From NCBI GenBank assembly GCA_023055355.1, contig JALJCS010000020.1, positions 5,873,001 to 5,937,000 on the forward strand: a DNA stretch of 64,000 nucleotides, in the 5' to 3' direction. The stretch comes from Agelaius tricolor. Lineage: Eukaryota > Chordata > Aves > Passeriformes > Icteridae. Below the pieces are notes generated by a model. The model did no database searches and was not told the DNA's origin. It was given only the letters and a program-made list of their open reading frames with translations. Within the stretch, counting starts at the first letter, position 1. Every line of letters starts with the position of its first letter. Positions 52,173-63,800 of this stretch are shown here, piece by piece. Made by a program: the position numbers and the translations under genes.

Positions 52173-52347
52173 CAGCCAGTGTTGAACTCCACGTGGGCAT
52201 CAAAGAACCCCACCACAGGGGATGTTGCAGCTTTCCAGCCCTGGATCCTGGCTCGGATCAGCCCCTCGCGTTTGTTGTTGCGCACGATCTTCACCAGGCC
52301 CGGGTACCTCTTGTGGACGTACTGGTCCAGGTTAAACTTCAGCTCAA
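52173..52347 (-). CDS. GALNT9: GALNT9 coding exon with the DxH metal-binding motif
   Basis: This 175 bp exon begins with two bases that complete a Val codon and then encodes ELKFNLDQYVHKRYPG through GFFDAHVEFNTG, with the final Trp codon split (phase 2). It covers about residues 196-254. The D-A-H triplet lies at 52201-52193. In GT27 enzymes this DxH binds the manganese ion and the sugar-nucleotide diphosphate. The Lys/Arg-rich NNKREGLIRARIQGWKAAT run is the conserved helix before it. The acceptor is TTTTGCCCTGCAG and the donor TG|GTGAGTGC. On the minus strand the donor is followed after only 84 intervening bases by an endogenous retroviral LTR in antisense (51694-52088). Reading frame and key residues are intact, so this part looks functional. 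Confidence 0.96.
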
Positions 52348-54066
52348 CTGCAGGGCAAAATCAAAACCCACACAAGCATTTAGAATGAGAAGGGCCCTGC
52401 AGTGTTGTGTTTTACTCTTATTCTGCAACAGAAAGGGAGAGGAGTCCTTAAATATTCCCAAACCCTTGGTGAGTGTCAGAGACACAAACCCAGCACTGAG
52501 GCATGGAGCAGTTCCAGGGGTTTCAGCCCAGAGAAATTCCCCACACACCAGAGACTTGCCCAGCTTTAATATGGGTTTGAGTATACTGTTGAAGAGGTAG
52601 TTTGCCTATGTATTTTTAAAAAATGACTATTCTGATTCTCTGATGATTTGCATTAGGTTACAACTGGCCTCTGGAAGAGCAATTCTGACCATAAGCAAGT
52701 GTAACATGCCAGTCTGGTGATTTTTTTTTTCTGATTTATGCTGTTCAGTAGGAGTGAGAAAAATAACCTCAATGGATTTTGGGTCAAGAAGTAATTCAGA
52801 TCACAATTAATTTCCCTTAATTTTCAGGGTTTTCCCTTAAATATAATTAAGATTCTTCAATACTAGGCTTCTTTCCTTTTTAACTAAATGGATATTGAAG
52901 ATCTCAAATAGACTTCTCTTTTGTTCATTTTCAGGCATTCAATCACAGATGGAGCAGAACTCATTCACCCTTTTCAGCTTCATTTCAAGAGGCTTATAAA
53001 CAGGCAAATTACCAAAATGGTCTCTCTATATATTTTTTTTAAATCAATGCAGTTTGGTAATTCATTTACTCTGCAACTTATTCATAAAGTGGCTTTTGCC
53101 TAAATATCTTTATCAGAAAAACTAGTAGAAGCTTCCAGGACATTAGCAGCCTCATTTTTCTGATCTATATTAGACAGTAGAATCATTATCATTAGAATCA
53201 AAGACTTGATAAATCTCCAGTTATTTAGAAGAGTGACAGAGAAAAGCCATATAAGAGTTCACTGAGAAATGATGAGTTCAATTCTCCTCAGGATTGCCTT
53301 GACTCAAACACTTTGCAGTCTCACATAATTACTCCACAGGTTACACTGCCATAACTGAAATCTGAATTGCATAAACACGTTCTTAAATCTATAGGTTTTG
53401 GAACTTATTTTCATTTGAGTTGTCTCTTCTCTCAGTTCTCTCTTCAGAGATCTCAAAGAGTAAGAGCAACTTAAAACTGAAAGAACTTAAAGCTGTTGAT
53501 CTGAGGAGGAAATGCTAAATTTTAGGCTTATTGGAAATAAATATAATCTTAGAAGATTAATCAGTTCTAGAAGTATAATGTACAGATTTAAACACTACAG
53601 CTTTCATCCCTTGTATCCTGAGAATCTTCAAACATGACTGTATTGTGAAACATGCTGATAATATCACCCTATATGCTCACCAATATTTGGATTTTGGATT
53701 AAATCATGAAGAAACAATGTGCTGCCATATAAAAGAGTAGCATCTATCTTTAAGGGGAATCTGTAGCCTCACTTTTCCTTGGCAGCAGAACTTAAACTTT
53801 TATTCTATTGATGATGATATTCCTCTGGATTTGGAGAAAAGTGTCCTATTTAGATTGCCTACATAAATGCCATTCATCCTGTTAGGATTTCAATGAAATC
53901 AGCAGGCTTTATCCACATAATGTTTATTTGTTATACAAATAGTCAATATTTACTCACAGCTTTGTGCAAACGGCTCGATCAACCCTCCCATCCACAGACA
54001 CATTTACATTTCACACCTAGGATTCACACGGGCACTGTGCTTAGAGGCAAAGTGACAAAAGCTCAC
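52348..54066 (-). other. GALNT9: Short GALNT9 intron
   Basis: A 1.7 kb intron with GTGAGC donor and CCTGCAG acceptor. The sequence is AT-rich and unique as far as can be judged by eye. No repeat, RNA gene or coding segment was recognised. Confidence 0.92.
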
Positions 54067-54233
54067 CATTGTCACTGTTGTCATCCACCAGGATGATCTC
54101 CTTGAGCAGGTGGGACGGGGTGTGGTTCACCACGCTGTGCACCGAGCGCAGGATGACAGAGAGAGCCTCGTTCACAAAGATGAACACCACCGAGATCTGG
54201 GGCAGGTCCTCTGGGTAGGTCATCTGCTTGCAC
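54067..54233 (-). CDS. GALNT9: GALNT9 coding exon: start of the GT-A catalytic domain
   Basis: This 167 bp exon encodes about 55 residues, near residues 141-195 of the usual protein. It starts with the last base of a split codon, then CKQMTYPEDLPQISVVFIF, and ends in LVDDNSDN plus one base (phase 1). The acceptor reads TTTCCCCTCAG and the donor G|GTGAGC on the minus strand. The segment forms the first beta strand and the nucleotide-binding part of the GT-A fold: the run VVFIFVNEALSVILRSVHSV is typical of the GALNT8/9/17/18 branch, and the DDNSD turn belongs to the UDP-GalNAc site region. It joins exactly to the exon at 52347. The preceding exon, which should end in the first two bases of a Lys or Arg codon, was not found up to 64000. 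No stop or frameshift is seen. Confidence 0.95.
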
Positions 54234-54355
54234 CTGAGGGGAAAGACACAATTAAAACCCAAGCAGCCACTGGGAGCCAAAACAGACTGAAGAGCACCCT
54301 CTTCTCCTTCCTCTCCATCTGCGTAGGGATTTGCAGACTTTGTCTTTTCTTGTTG

Positions 54356-54808
54356 CTTGAGGCTTTAGCTTTTATATTTTTCAGATTCTGTGCTGCTTTA
54401 GTGTGCAGGTCTGAGCTTCATATTAGGGGATGGTGAGCTCTCTTCACAGAGTGAGGAGATAAAACAATTCCTTCTCTAGCTGGGGACCAAGGACAAATGA
54501 TCCAAATCTCAGGCCCAAGAGCACAAACAGTGTGGGCTGAAAAGAGAAAAACAAGAAGGATGGGACTTCATGGGCTAAAGCTGTAAGTGGACAATTAACT
54601 CAAATAAGCTAATGGACCAAAACTGATAAAAAATAGAGATCTCATGACCAGTTGTCCATTTTGTGACCATTTGGGTTCATCTTGGGTGTAGCCCTGGCTG
54701 GGCTCTTGTGCTGCCCAAGGCGGATCCATTGAGGCCTTTTAATAAATCCCTGCTTTATTCTTTAGCTCTGTCCAGCCTCTGTTCTAGGTCAGCCTTCACA
54801 AGGCATCA
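54356..54808 (+). mobile_element. LTR of an endogenous retrovirus, copy A
   Basis: Closely similar to 56357-56777 in the same orientation. Shared marks are GCTTTTATATTTTTCAGATT, GGGGACCAAGGACAAATGAT, CATGACCAGTTGTCCATTTT and the end CTTCACAAGGCATCA. AATAAA lies at 54741-54746. The TATA box seen in copy B is altered to GATAAA here. Compared with copy B it retains about 26 extra bases near 54393. It is 120 bp upstream, in gene order, of the 54233 acceptor, and antisense to the gene. Confidence 0.85.
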
Positions 54809-55976
54809 TTGTAACCCCAAGGAAAGATGTGGTAAAGGCTTGAAAGAACCAGCCTGGTTAGGAGTAGCACCCTCTCCATCAGCCCAGTGTAAAACACAGG
54901 GTGTGTGCGTGCACCCAGATTTGCAGCAGCTCTCCTTCCCTGTGAGGTTAAAAGCTTCTCTTGAAAACCAAAGGACTATCAATGATTCTGCTCAAAAACA
55001 TCCTGGAGAAGGCCTACAATGGCACACCCTGGCTGTCCTCCATGGGGAACCTCCAGCAGCTCTGCTGCTAACTCACAACTGCAGCAGAACTTTAAAACCG
55101 GCATTGGCTCAAGCAAATTTTGCATTTGCCCACGGAGAGAGCGCTTGCCACCCTTCCTGACTGCACAGTTTGTGCAGCAAGAGCAAACACATGGTGGTTG
55201 TTGTACAGGCCTGCACTTGCTGAGGGGTCTGCAAACAGGTCTGCTCCCTCTGAGATGCTGCCTTGCTAGGCTGCTACATCCTCATTCACAATTTGCTTTT
55301 GTGCTGCTCACTGATATGTATATTTTACCACAGACCATTTTGAGAAGAAAAACTGAGGCCTGGAGAAGTTCCACAGCACAGAGCAGAGCTCCTGCTTCCC
55401 AAGTTCTCAGCCAATATCCCTCTGTAACACCACACTGCCCTATTTCAGTGGGATTCTCTCCCATTAGCAAAGAGGCTAACTTTGAAAACTACCTACCTGT
55501 TCTCACAGTCCAAAAGCCATTCAGAATTACCATAGCAATTGCTGAACTTGCTCTCTAAAATACTGCTAATGATATCACAGAAAATGACTTCTCCTGCTCT
55601 TATCAAACTTTCTGACCTCTATGCTCATTACTTTGGCATAAAAATCACTTTTTTCCCCACTATCAGCAGTCATGGGGATAGGGCAGGTGACAAATGCTTG
55701 ACTGCTGAGTAACCTCTGGAAGTCAGTTATGAATTCTAGTAAAGTGTAATTATTCATAATTCCTGATCCCAGCACTATTTGCTCAGAGACCTGAGCACTC
55801 ATCATTGATTCCAGTGCTACCATAGCTACTCACTGGCAGCCTGCTGGTGGCCTGTGCCACACAGAGGACCACTGTGTAAAACTTCTGGCTAAGCAGTATT
55901 CTTACACAGCCTAAAAATAAGCCTGGAACAAGGAGAGAGGTTTTCAGAAGGCATGAATGTTCTGACACAGCCCTCG

Positions 55977-56011
55977 TTTTTGAATTTCTTTTTTGAATTT
56001 CTTTTTTGAAT
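55977..56011. repeat. Short tandem repeat, 13 bp period
   Basis: Nearly three copies of GAATTTCTTTTTT. Confidence 0.9.
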
Positions 56012-56356
56012 GCAATTTTCCTCTTGAGCACACTGACTTATCAAAGAAGTGAATCAGGAATACTGCAGTAACAGGAAAGAGCCATCAGCTAAAAACATGG
56101 ACCTTGCAAGGTTTCCTGTGATGAGGGACATATTTTACCTGACAGCAATTTTCTCTAGAGTCCCACACATCCCAAATTGCACCTCAGGAAATCAGAGCAG
56201 TCCCCAGGGAGTGGGGGCCCTGCTGCTGCAGGTGAGGCAGAGGAGGGAGCCCACCCCAGGCCCTCCCTCCTTGTGGGATCCTGCAGCAGCACTCGGAGCT
56301 GCCAGGGAGGGAGGGAGGGAAGCAAAGCGTGAAACCCATCCGTGATGCCCCAGGTA

Positions 56357-56777
56357 TTGGCTTTTATATTTTTCAGATTCTGTACTTCATATTTTGGGAT
56401 GGTGAGCTCTCTTCACAGAGTAGGGAGACAAAACAATTCCTTCTCTAGCTGGGGACCAAGGACAAATGATCCAAATCTCAGGCCCAAGAACACAAACAAC
56501 ATGGACTGAAGAAAGAAAAATAAGAAGGATGGGACTGCATGGGCTAAAGCTATAACTGGACAATTAACTCCAATATGCAAATGAATCAGAACTTATAAAA
56601 CTGTGAGACCCCATGACCAGTTGTCCATTTTGTGACCATTTGGGTTCATCTTGGGTGCAGCCCTGGCTGGGCTCTTGTGCTGCCCAAGGTGGGTCCACTG
56701 AGGCCTTTTAATAAATCCCTGCTTTATTCTTTAGCTCTGTCCAGCCTCTGTTCTAGGTCAGCCTTCACAAGGCATCA
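56357..56777 (+). mobile_element. LTR of an endogenous retrovirus, copy B
   Basis: Same family as 54356-54808, with an intact TATAAA at 56594-56599 and AATAAA at 56710-56715, about 115 bp apart, which is typical U3 to R spacing. About 26 bp present in copy A near its start are missing. The 1.5 kb between copies A and B shows no retroviral coding similarity, so these are more likely two solo LTRs than the ends of one provirus. Confidence 0.85.
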
Positions 56778-57157
56778 TCTGGAGACAAAACAAGAGGTTG
56801 TGGCACAGGAGGAGGGATTACAGCAAGAATGAGAGGTCACTCAAAGCAGCACTTAGTACAGCAGGGACAAGCAATTAAAGGAAAGGTGGGACCACCGCAA
56901 ATGTCCAAAACAGAGAAGCATGTGTGGAAGGAACAAAGTTTCCTAGGAACAGACAGTGAACCACTGAAATACTACAAGACCTCAGAGAATTAGGAATTTT
57001 GCTGAACATTTCTGAGGAAAAAGTATTTGTTTTACTGGCAAGTGAACTGAAACACCTGGGTACCCATCCATGTGTTCCTGGTCAGACTGATAGGGTAACT
57101 ACAAGTGGGACTAATTCCAGTGCTTTTCTGCCATCCTCCCACTTTAATTCAGAGAAG

Positions 57158-57172
57158 AAAAAAAAAAAAAAA
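57158..57172. repeat. Poly(A) tract
   Basis: A-run of about 15 bp following GAGAAG; no element body was recognised. Confidence 0.88.
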
Positions 57173-59625
57173 TTCTAGCTTTAAAACCAGCACACCTATG
57201 CCATAACCTCCTAATTTTTGATTTATTTGTTCTCCATCACATTAAATCAATGCATTATTGTCCCAAGTGTGGCTCCATGGCCATGCTGGTTCACAAGACT
57301 TTTCATGCCTTAGTTCTCAGTGATTACTTACACTGTAGGGCCTCAGGGACTGCTTTAGATAAAAAGCTGGTTTGAATTTCTTATTCTACCTGGATGAAGT
57401 CATCCCTATCACTTCTCACTGCAACCTTTTGTCTCTTAGTTCTTCCCTTTTTTTTTCTATTAGCAGGACATAGTTGAAAAACTGCATTTTGACTGCATTT
57501 GGAAAGAGTATTCCAAACAAAATATATTGGAATATCTTTGGTAGTGCCACTGCAACAGGAACACCTAGATGGGAAAAAGCAAAGCTCAGAATTTAGCAGT
57601 AGTTTAAAAGCTGTCATAAATTTATTTATTGCAGTGAGGATGAAGAACAGCAAAAGCAGCTGTCCAGCTGAGCACTTTCCAAAGAACAGCAGTGATTTAA
57701 GGGTTTATTTCCTGCAGACTTCAAGTCAACCTTGAACTCCCAACTCCTTAGGTCACTTCACAAAATGAGATTGATGTGCTGAGGTAGTCAGGAGAAATTA
57801 CTGGTCCACTACCAAACACTTCTGATGATGCTTGAGAGCATGAGCAATCCCAGTTAAGGTGTCTTTCCTTAAAAATCAGTGGGCGCTTTAAGTGCTTTGC
57901 TGGATTGTTGCCTGAGTTCTTCCCAAAGTGTTCTCTAATTAGACACCAGCCACAGCAATTTACAGTTAATACTTCCTTCATTCCAAGAAACTCTAACCAG
58001 AGTTTGACACTCCTAGCCAAACAGAGACATGAGCAAACCTCACCCTGCCAAAGCACACCCAAATTTGGGTGCCACCTCAGCCCCCTCTGCTCAGCCAGAG
58101 GCTGACAAGGGCTCTGCAGAGGGTCAGCCAGAGTGCCTGTGAGCAAGGGACACAGAGAGTGACAGAATTCTCCCTGGAGCAGCCCTGAACTGGCCCTGGA
58201 GGAGGCAGCAGGGGATAGTTCATTACAGAGGGAAAGGGAAGGCTGTAACAAGCCTGCTGACTTCCAGCAAGCCAAAGGGCATCCTTGCAGAAAAGTCTGG
58301 ACACAGAGGAAATCATCAGGCAAGAAACCTATGAGCTACTGATGGGGCAGCTTAGCACAAGACTAGGCACTTTTATTATTTCTTTTGAGAAGAAAATTAC
58401 CAGAATGGGAAGAAATCAAACTGTACAAAATGCACTATCAAGGCACACCTTTATAATCCTTCAGCCTTACTGCCAACAGAACCATAGTAAAAAATGTGGA
58501 AATCATCCCTTTTTCAGCCCTGCTGCTGTGCAGTGCCTGAGTGTTTGAAGCTCCCAGTGCTCTGCCAGGGAAGGGAGCTGGATCCCACCACAGTCTCCAC
58601 TTCTCTGCACCAGCTCTGACCACACTGTGAACTGTGTGAAGAGGAACAATTTCAGCAACTGACAACTGAAACCTGGCCTTGTTAACATCCAACACTCCTG
58701 AGTTTGGGAAGAATTGAGTGTACATTTGACCTCTGTGGTAGCTAAAGATGGTGTGAGCTGGGCTGGCATAGCTCACATTCAATATTCCTGTGATTTTAAA
58801 TCAGCATTCAGGACTGTCAGCAGGTCTCACAAAGAACAACCAGCAGAGGAGCCCAGGTCTCCAGGGCACACAGGTACCTGGGCAGGGACACAATTCTGGA
58901 TGTCTGCAGGACTGGGGATTCCAGAAAAGGCTGACAATGCCATGGCTAATCACTTCCATGGGCCAGCTGAGGATGGATTAAACCTGATGTGTGAAACAGC
59001 CCTGCAGGCTCCTTTCATACAGCGTGCCAAGCATCAAACCTGGGGCATCCTGCTGTTGTCTTGGGAAAGGTCTTTGAGTGTTCTCATTCTGCATTTGCTA
59101 CTGCAGAGCCTGGCTGGCAACCCAGAGGTATTTCCTTTCAGATCATTTTTCTCTGTTCTAGAGATGATTTTCACTCATTCATTCCCTTACATTGAACTGG
59201 CTCCTTAAATGAACATTTTCCAGCCAGCCTCCTGAGCCCAACTGTGAGAACTGTCTTGCAGGCTTCATAAGAAAATGGGAAAAGCTCTTTGGTTGGCAGA
59301 TCAGAAACTTGGGGAAAAAATCATGTACTGACATTAAAAAGGTCATAGATCAGAAACTGGGACATGAGAAAACAAAAGGTGCTCAGCTGCACATGAACCT
59401 GCTCATGGCAACCTTATAAGCTTGGAGGCATTAAAGGGAAGGAAATTTTCTTCTGGCTGAAGCTTCATTCCCTGATAGATGTATTTACTCTATTGGTATC
59501 TGATCCAAGAGAAACACGTGAAATCCTCTATTTATCAGGCTGCTCTCACTCACAGTCCATTTGGGTTGCACTATTTTTTGTGAAGGACTGTCACTGCAGC
59601 CATGCAGGTAGTTCAATGCATTACC

Positions 59626-59641
59626 AAAAAAAAAAAAAAAA
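59626..59641. repeat. Poly(A) tract, 16 bp
   Basis: Pure A run in intronic sequence, with no recognised element. Confidence 0.9.
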
Positions 59642-60733
59642 CAGAACCATCTTCCCTGCTCTATTTCCCCTGCCCTTTTATCCTGTCTCTAAACTTGCTA
59701 AACTCCAAAAATGAGTTTTGCTCGCAGACCTTAATATACCGAGTTTGGAAATGGATTAAGCAATGCTTTTAGAGATTTCTGACAGCTTTACCCTTCAGGA
59801 ATAAATGCAAACAAAATTAAAGCTGCTTCATGAATCTTTAAAGTGTTTAATACAAGATACGTTTTTCCAATGAACTATTGGGACGGAGATGACTGAAGGT
59901 TCCTCTCCTTCAGAAACCTGATGAAATTGCTGGGCTTGAAGAAACATCTGCAGTTCTGGCAAAAAAAAACCCCAACCCCTACATGATCTGTACCTGGAAA
60001 GCTTCAGAATGATCTGTGTTCATGTTTTATAGCCACAGCAGAACAAGTTGGAACAGCTCCTTATTTGGTACACGATCAATGAAAGGACAAAGATAAATAT
60101 TTTAAAAGATTATTGAACTCTTTCTCTTTAATGCTAACAAATACTACTTTTAATCACTAGGTCAATATGTATTTTGAGCCCTGTTAAACCAAAGGCTCAG
60201 ACTAATCTTACCTACATGGTTACCTTTTAGCACCTAAATGCTACTGTGACTCCTATAGGCACAGACGATTTACCACAGCTAAATCACTAAATTTAGTGCC
60301 TAGCTCAGTGCCTGATTTCTTTCTCCAGAAACCCACTGAGGCTTTACAGCTAGTGCTGGATGCAATAGTAACTTTTGAGCTGCAGAAATAAACTAACATT
60401 CCCTTCCTCTTCCACGCTGGCATGGCAGAGGAGACGTGACAAGCTGCAAACGTCTCGTTCCCCAGCATGGATCCAGCTGCTGACCAGTCTGCAGCAGCAG
60501 CAGTGACAGGCCACAAAACTGATTAGCTTCATGGATCATGAATCTGTCAGCCAGAGGCTCCAACTCCTTCCTAATTAATTCTCTTTCTCAGCAGAGGATG
60601 TTAACTGTATTATGGCACAACATTCTCTTTCTGTTGAGGTGGATTTTCCGGCCCTATCCAAAAACCCAAATGGAAAATTTTTGAGTTCGAGGCTTGTTCT
60701 TACTTTCTCTCCCTGTTTTGCAGCTCAGGGATA

Positions 60734-60826
60734 TTTCCTAAGAACATACAATATAAATACATTTCCTATATGTTCATTATATACTCAAATGTATATTCAT
60801 TTCCTAAGAACACATAATATAAATAC
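60734..60826. repeat. Partial duplication, 66 bp period
   Basis: TTTCCTAAGAACAYAYAATA-type sequence followed by TAAATAC occurs at 60734-60760 and at 60800-60826 with a couple of differences, and a further TTTCCTA lies between them. Confidence 0.85.
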
Positions 60827-63800
60827 AGCTGTGAACAGGAGAGCAGTGGTACAGAACACTGATGCTCTATGCACCTTGAGAAAAACAGCACATTGTGTTT
60901 TCAAGTAAGGTAAGAGGAGAAATGAGCCATTTTCAGAATAAGCCTTGAAATTATGGTGATACCAGAAGACACCTTCTTCACAGTCTGTGGTCCTTATGGA
61001 ACATCTTCCATTTTGAAATATCCTACAGCAGAAAAATCAACACCTTCTTCCTGAATTTGTTTGGGGAACTGCAGGTACAAGATACAGTGCAATTCTTGTT
61101 GGTGCTGCAAGTCTGAGGAAATCCACTAAAATAACCTTTTCTCCATCTTTTCTCATATACAGTTTCTCACATACATTTTCTCATAAAGAGAGATCTTAAT
61201 TCTACTCCATACTGAGGGAATTCCCACCAGCTTTTTTCACATGCTCCTTGACATATTTTTTTCTTATTTTGCATCCTAAAAGTCTAGGAAAGAAATCCCC
61301 TACACTCATCAGAAAGAAACCAGGCCAAGTCCTTGCACCTGAGCTAACCTCAAACCCTTCCTGTATCAAGGAAAAATGTCCTTTCATGTCAACCACAAAA
61401 AAATGACTGCAATGTGCAATGAGTTTTCCAGAACACATCTGGTCCTGGGAATTTCCCACATTCCCAGGCTGGACAATTGGATTTGATGTCTGTAGGATTT
61501 GCAGACTGAAGAACAGCAGCATTCCTAAAATAACTGTTTTTTGTACCTTAGGAGTCTCCACTGTTCTATTTCCTACAGGAAAGACCAAATTTGCAGGAAT
61601 TTCTGTCCTGTAATATTTCTATGAAGTACAAAGCCCTTTCAAACTGGACACAGGTAGGTTAAAGCTCTCCATCAATTTTCAATAACACACATTGGACAAG
61701 GGTTCCCTGAGAATGACAGATTTGTTTTTTTGTTCTTTTGCCTTTCTTTTAAATTCCAGGCCAGTACAACTGTGACTAATTGCTCTGCTCATAAAAAGCC
61801 AACACATGTTTGTGCCTTTTGTTTTATAACACGTTTGCTCTATTTGGTTTAATTCCTCCTTTCTCAAGCAAATTATTTTTATATTTATAGTAGAAAGCCC
61901 TGAGAACTGTCAATCAGTGACTGATAGCACACTATATATGCATAGTTAACATATGCAGCAAGATGACTCTACTTGTAGAGAATATTAACCCTTATATTTA
62001 AGATTATTAGACTCTTCAAAAGTAGCTGCTGCACACATAAAATAAGAAGCCTTCTATTTCACTAAGCTATTTCTGGTTTTCCTCAGGCAAACAATACCAG
62101 AAACATGCCATTATGTCTAATACCCTTATTGATTTATACATATAAAAATGCTAAAACTAGTTTCAATCACTTTTAAAACAAGCCTCTTTATTAACATGAA
62201 AAATGGCTCAAAGCTCATGCTCACATCTTTCTGTAGTAAAAAGTCTTTGCCTTTTTTTTTTGGTAACTTAACTTGAGTAGCTAATATGTTTTGAAATACC
62301 ATCTGTAAAAAATTTCCACTCTATCCCCCAGTGTGCCTGTCCGGATCTGCCTCTGGCTGTATGCATGCTGCATCACAAAGCATTAGGCTCATTGGAAATT
62401 AATGGAGAGGCTGAAATCTGCTTTCAAATGCTTTCCAAAAATCCCCAAAGAAAACAGATCCCCTGTGCAACTTTATTTTTAATGGTGTTGCACTTAAATT
62501 TAAGGAGGAGCTGAACTAAATTCCAAGTGACATGTATTCTGCCTCGTTTTAGGTGATTAAAACAAATGGATTGTTTAGTGATTCTCAAGATTTTGCAAAT
62601 ATCTTTGCCTCTGTTCCAACTGGATTCTTAGCTTGCATCCTTTTAAAGTAAAAACTAGAAAAGAATTGTCTTTTAAAAAAGCCATAAAGGCAGTCTTAGA
62701 AAATTCTGCTTTGAGATTGGAGAGCTCTCTGAAGTCAAGTGAAATATAAAAATTGGTGAAACTGATGAAACTATATTAAATAAAGGCCAAACTAAAGGCA
62801 TTATGTCAATTTGATTTGAAGGTCTTATCAGCAAAATACATTCAGGAAAACACTACCTTTTGTGCAACTTTTTAAAAACTTAGTTTTGGGAACTATGTTG
62901 TCTGTGAAGAGGAGCATTTCAGCTTTGCCAAAACTAAAATCTCGTATTTCAAGCAGGGAAGGTTTGCAAAGAGCCCATCCAGAAAGCCAGAAGATGTTTC
63001 CCAGGGTGCATTGACAACATTGGCTGCTGCCCAGTGTCCCCACTCCTTGCTGCTGCCACCAAGGGTCATTGCTCTCCAGCAAGCCACGTGGAGCCATTCA
63101 GCTGCACTTCCAGCAGTGGCTGTTAGCACTTTTCCCATCAAAGAAGTAATTTTCCACTCAAGGTGATGCATCAAGATCCCAAAAAGGGTTCTTTGTGGCG
63201 AAGGGATAATTAATCCCAGCATGTCTGCAGGGAGGGAGATGGTAACAGCCCAGATATCCAGGGGTCCATATCTGAGGGCACCACCTCCTCTGAAGCTCCT
63301 CTCCTATTGCCTACTGAGCCCGTGCCAGACATAAAGGAAAAGCAGTGGAATTGGTGAAATCAAAGGAATTATTTTCAATAAATAATGCATAAGAGTAAAC
63401 TCACCCTTTTCCATTTGCACAGAAGAGTTTGCTGTACCTTTGAAGCTATTTGTTATTCAGATAATAATATGTAAATACAGGAAGTTATCCTTGACTCTTA
63501 AAAATGTACCGCAAGTATTTAACATTAAAAATTCCGGATACTTTTGTTTAATTTTGACTATCTCTCTGCCTCAGCTGGTGTTGCTGGTGCTGGACAGAGG
63601 CTGAGTATCAGAGTGTTACCTGGAAATGTAGGGCAATAAAAAAGTTTTCAAGGTAACTGCTGCAGAGCTCTTCATGAATTTCATTAAGGGTTTGCTGTCA
63701 CGTTGCAGTGTAGTGGTAAGGAGGAGAATAGAGGAATGCAATATTTTTCCACTATCACTTCAGCTAACAATGTTTTTTATGGTCTGGGGAGGATATACAA

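Noticed and set aside
54663..55558. Two overlapping plus frames of 165 and 179 codons, considered as retroviral remnants between the LTRs
   Set aside because: The first begins inside the LTR, and neither shows a recognisable retroviral motif. They are best explained as chance.
54809..56356. Internal region of a provirus between two LTRs
   Set aside because: No primer-binding site or viral coding similarity was recognised, so the two LTRs are annotated as separate elements.
57748..58323. Minus-strand open frame of 191 codons
   Set aside because: No domain, no recognisable similarity and no splice context as a GALNT9 exon. The length is compatible with chance in GC-balanced intron.
58714..59208. 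Plus-strand open frame of 164 codons
   Set aside because: No family resemblance, no promoter or poly(A) context; considered chance.
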